Of a stretch of DNA of 21,358 nt, positions 18,903 through 21,358 are shown piece by piece (the first letter of the stretch is position 1; every line of letters starts with the position of its first letter). A program made the position numbers and the translations under genes. Under the pieces are notes generated by a model. It was not told the origin of the DNA. It saw nothing but the letters and a program-made list of their open reading frames with translations, and searched no databases. This stretch comes from Didymodactylos carnosus (taxonomy: Eukaryota > Rotifera > Eurotatoria > Philodinida > Philodinidae), in NCBI GenBank assembly GCA_905250885.1, contig CAJNOQ010003114.1, positions 1-21,358 on the forward strand, in the 5' to 3' direction.

Positions 18903-19067
18903 AGTGAAAATTCGCATAGCTTCGATAATGTTGCATCCAAGAGTGAGTTGAGATTGCCTTGTTCTGCTCATACACTTCAACTTGTTGTCCTAGATGGTTT
19001 AAAACAAGCTGCTTGCATTAAACATACTATACAACAAAATGATAAACCACAAATTCGATCGTTATGA
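18903..19067 (+). pseudogene. Relic of a third hAT transposase
   Basis: A short frame reads SHSFDNVASKSELRLPCSAH, then TLQLVVLDGLKQAACIKHTI, and stops at TGA 19065-19067. PCSAHTLQLVV is the conserved C-x2-H-x-L-x-L-V block of the hAT core, which follows the second catalytic Asp. It differs from the copy at 4663-6455 (CLNHGIHLAV) and is on the opposite strand, so it is an independent insertion. Just downstream, after TTTTTGTAG at about 19210-19218, CRKIAEVIQRK could be a further fragment. No terminal repeats were identified. Confidence 0.7.
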
Positions 19068-20643
19068 AATAAAAAATAATTTTCATTTTTTTACAAAGTG
19101 TTTACACTTCAGACTGATAATTCATTTACAAGGTTTTGTTTTAAATCTTCATATCTCTGACGCGAATATTCATTAAATCAAATAAAAAAATGAAAATTTG
19201 CTTATTTGTTTTTGTAGCTGACAGAATGCAGAAAAATTGCTGAAGTCATTCAACGGAAAGAGCAAGCCACCGAAATTTAAAGGAAAATCTACAGTTGTAA
19301 TGACAAGTTAAACGACTTGCCACGTAACTCGGGACTTCGCTGATCAAGTTTTTCAAAAAATTATTTTGGAATAGAACTGAAAGGAGCATATCACTAGATT
19401 CAGTTTTTAGCGCTGATTACGAATCTCACATTATTTTTTTAAAAAAGTGAAATTCTGGCACCAGAAATCCAATTTTGCAGTTTTTGAAAACTGTATTTTC
19501 AATTTTCTCACCGAGACACTTTCCTAATAAAAATGGAAGGCCACACTAATCGATAGAGAATTCAACTCTCTACAAGACGGTATCTTTCTTTTGAAGTTTA
19601 GATTCAAAACAAGCTTTTTAATAAAGTTTTAAGTTTTAAGATTCTCACACAATTCCAAGAAAGTGAAAACATTTTTTCAGCTTTATTTTCACGTTAGTGT
19701 ATATCAGAAGTCTAAAACTAAGTCCGATGTGGAAATGAAATTCTCTGAGCAATGTTTAGTGCTCCAAACTTTGTTAGCGAAAAACGAGTGTCACAGCGTC
19801 ACGACGATACAACACAGTTACTGAGGAATGAAAAGCTCATTGGATAGATTCTTTTTTAGCAATAAGTAGCTGGTTTACTCCTCTACAAACTTTGCTCGGG
19901 GTGCTCTTTATTAGCTTTTCTAATTTCGCAGCAAATTAGCTTTTAATCAGAAGATCTTCGAATTTCGGGCCTTTTTTTGTCACAACGTCACGCGCCGAAA
20001 AACGGTTCTAAAAACTCAAGTCTTTAACCACATACCTTCATTTTTATACCAAAAGTAGAGTATGGTGAGCTGCGTCGAATGGCGCAAGAACGAAGTTTCT
20101 AGCTTTTACACTTTTTGAGAAAAGCTCAAGTTAGTGTGTCAAAAATGTCACAGCGTCACGCTTTGACAAGCCCTAAAGATGTTGCACTCAATGGTAAAGA
20201 TGTTGAACTGAATGGCATAAATGTGACATAGAAAAAACGACATTTTTACTGTGACTATGCTATGGGTTTCGTGTGAGTTTTTTTGGTAGGATGCATTCCG
20301 AATCAACTAATATGTTATTTCATCCTCCCAGCCTCTTTTTCTCATCTGCTTCCCCCTTTCGGCGTTTAATTTTCAAACCAATTAACTGAATATGATAGTC
20401 GAATGACCAAATTCAAATCTATCATTTTAGAAGTTCTAACGGAATTTATTCTAAGAAATTTTCAAGTAATCTTCCATGAAGCCGGCAGAAAAAACGGAAG
20501 CAAAGAAATCTATTTACATCTCAAATATTTCAACATATAACATTTGTTTTATTGCATCTTATCTAAACAATAACAATATAACATTACTAACTAACATGTT
20601 TTTCATTGTTTTCATTTAAGAATGGAATTTTTAATATTTTAAG
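19068..20643. other. Non-coding stretch upstream of the SLC33A1-like gene
   Basis: No protein family was recognised. GTCACARCGTCACG occurs three times (19790, 19979, 20147), spaced 189 and 168 bp. A 21-bp unit TAAAGATGTTGMACTSAATGG is tandemly repeated twice (20174-20194, 20195-20215) with a partial third copy. Near the end, TTTTCATTGTTTTCATTTAAG (about 20600-20621) looks like a 3' splice acceptor, so the transporter may have a 5' UTR exon upstream. Confidence 0.5.
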
Positions 20644-21195
20644 ATGACTGATTTTCGACATCGTATGAATGATAAATCAAAAGATTATCTATTATTGAAA
20701 TCAGTACGGGTCAACTATCAATCATCCTTCCATCAAGAAAGTGACAGCACAAGCCACGAAAAAAACCCACAGCGACATCCTTACCAGCAACTACCACAAG
20801 ACAAAATTATGTTGAAACATTATCGCCCAAAATCATCATCAATCGACATGAGTCTACCATATAAACAAAGCTGGAGATCAGACAGGTTATCGATATTTTT
20901 ATTATTGTTTTTATATCTTTTGCAAGGAATTCCGTTAGGTATGGCAGCTTCAATTCCACTTATTATACAGTCATTCGGCGCATCTTGATCACAACAGGCA
21001 ATATTTTCATTTGCTTTTTGGCCATTTAGTTTAAAATTAATATGGGCGTAAGTGGTATCACTCTTGCACAAACTGTTATGAGATATGACCAAATAGTTCT
21101 ATTTCAGACCTATTATTGATTCCAAATATTTAAAAAGATTTGGCCGAAGACAAACATGACTTATACCAGTACAGTATTTAATTGGCATTATATTA
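20644..21195 (+). pseudogene. SLC33A1: SLC33A1-like acetyl-CoA transporter, 5' part with two TGA codons
   Basis: The start is ATG 20644. A poorly conserved hydrophilic N-terminus of about 75 residues precedes the first membrane segment (LSIFLLLFLYLLQGIPLGMA), then ASIPLIIQSF. After a TGA (20986-20988) the homology continues as SQQAIFSFAFWPFSLKLIWA. A 60-bp intron (21048-21107, GTAAGT..TTTCAG) splits an Ala codon. The next exon reads PIIDSKYLKRFGRRQT, TGA (21157-21159), LIPVQYLIGIIL. The family is the ER/Golgi acetyl-CoA importer of the MFS fold (SLC33A1/AT-1), recognised by LQGIPLG, FWPFSLKL and GRR. In the human protein the second TGA position is Trp (RRKSWLVP) and the first aligns with Tyr. 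Homology ends abruptly at 21195, where retrotransposon sequence follows. With two stops and a lost 3' end, this is most likely a pseudogene. Confidence 0.85.
21048..21107 (+). other. 60-bp intron of the SLC33A1-like gene
   Basis: The donor GC|GTAAGT and acceptor TTCTATTTCAG|A join to GCA (Ala), giving KLIWAPIID as in the transporter family. The very short intron is informative about the host genome's gene structure. Confidence 0.88.
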
Positions 21196-21211
21196 GAAAC
21201 TCCGCTTCCAG

Positions 21212-21358
21212 AACAGCGAAGGAAACCTTTCCAAATTTATACCCGGATTCACGAAGATAGCTCAACCATTACATAAATTCGCACCGACCACGAAAGAACA
21301 ACGATGTAAAAAGTCAAAATCTTTACCCGTCACTTTATCCGATGACGAACTCAACGCA
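21212..21358 (+). mobile_element. Ty3/gypsy-type pol fragment (runs off the window)
   Basis: An open frame to the last base includes LSKFIPGFTKIAQPLHKFAP, then TTKEQRCKKSKS, then LPVTLSDDELNA. FIPGFTKIAQPLHKF is the conserved YYRKFI-P-F-x-I-A-x-PL block that follows the reverse transcriptase palm in Ty3/gypsy polymerases, at the boundary with RNase H. It begins within about 20-30 bp of the point where SLC33A1 homology ends, in a different frame. The upstream part of pol, and any LTR, is missing at this junction. It is therefore a truncated or rearranged copy, or a junction formed by recombination. Confidence 0.8.

Noticed and set aside
20986-21159. Alternative nuclear genetic code with UGA = Trp
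   Set aside because: TGG encodes Trp in all other convincing frames here, and other genes in the window carry TAG, TAA and frameshift lesions, so decay explains the TGA codons better.
1-21358. tRNA, rRNA or other structured RNA genes
   Set aside because: I scanned for tRNA-like A/B boxes with matching stems and rRNA core motifs and saw none; a covariance-model scan would be needed to exclude them fully.

Overview
This window is eukaryotic nuclear DNA. It is AT-rich, has spliced exons with GT..AG introns (one of 60 bp in a transporter gene), and has no bacterial gene organisation. The protein families (Sel1/TPR protein, MORN repeats, SLC33A1-type acetyl-CoA transporter) and the abundance of hAT transposons suggest a small-genome invertebrate. 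The short intron and TE-rich setting would fit a bdelloid-rotifer-like animal, but that is a guess. The window looks like a transposon graveyard, possibly subtelomeric or gene-poor, in which several host genes are broken.

Layout. 1-1017: no recognisable gene. 1018-2295: a large exon of a Sel1-repeat/TPR protein. It is followed by a 1.8-kb intron (2296-4092) that holds a long foldback element (about 2382-3570), into which a 280-bp hAT-type MITE (3102-3381) has inserted. 4093-4395: the phase-matched second exon. It has an in-frame TAG and is then split by a 2.8-kb hAT transposon (4396-7195) with a perfect 8-bp target-site duplication (TSD). Removing the transposon restores one continuous reading frame across the insertion point. 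The hAT transposase (minus strand, 6455-4663) is itself dead: two stops and one frameshift.

7260-12320: mostly non-coding. It holds a decayed MORN-repeat gene fragment (minus strand, about 8.2-8.4 kb), diverged repeats (8.66-9.02 kb), a TA-flanked MITE (9254-9679) and adjacent perfect palindromes (10600-10641). 12324-12661: a foldback hAT-like MITE.

12893-18677: a nest of transposons. An outer element with long terminal inverted repeats carries a fragment of a Cys-rich, integrase-like ORF (13109-13449, minus). A second hAT element (13455-18266, 4.8 kb, 200-bp TIRs, 8-bp TSD) has inserted into it. That hAT keeps only the spliced BED-finger N-terminus of its transposase (17436-16619, minus). 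The rest is filler dominated by an 850-bp tandem duplication rich in short palindromes of the TTAACGCGTTAA type.

18721-18865: a possible terminal host exon. 18903-19067: a relic of a third hAT transposase. 19.1-20.6 kb: non-coding, with diverged dispersed repeats. 20644-21195: the 5' part of an SLC33A1-like gene with two TGA codons, at least one of them at a conserved tryptophan. Homology stops abruptly at 21195 and a Ty3/gypsy-type polymerase fragment begins by 21212 and runs off the window.

The host genes do not form an operon or pathway. What unites the window is layered transposition (insertions inside insertions) and the parallel decay of the genes around it.
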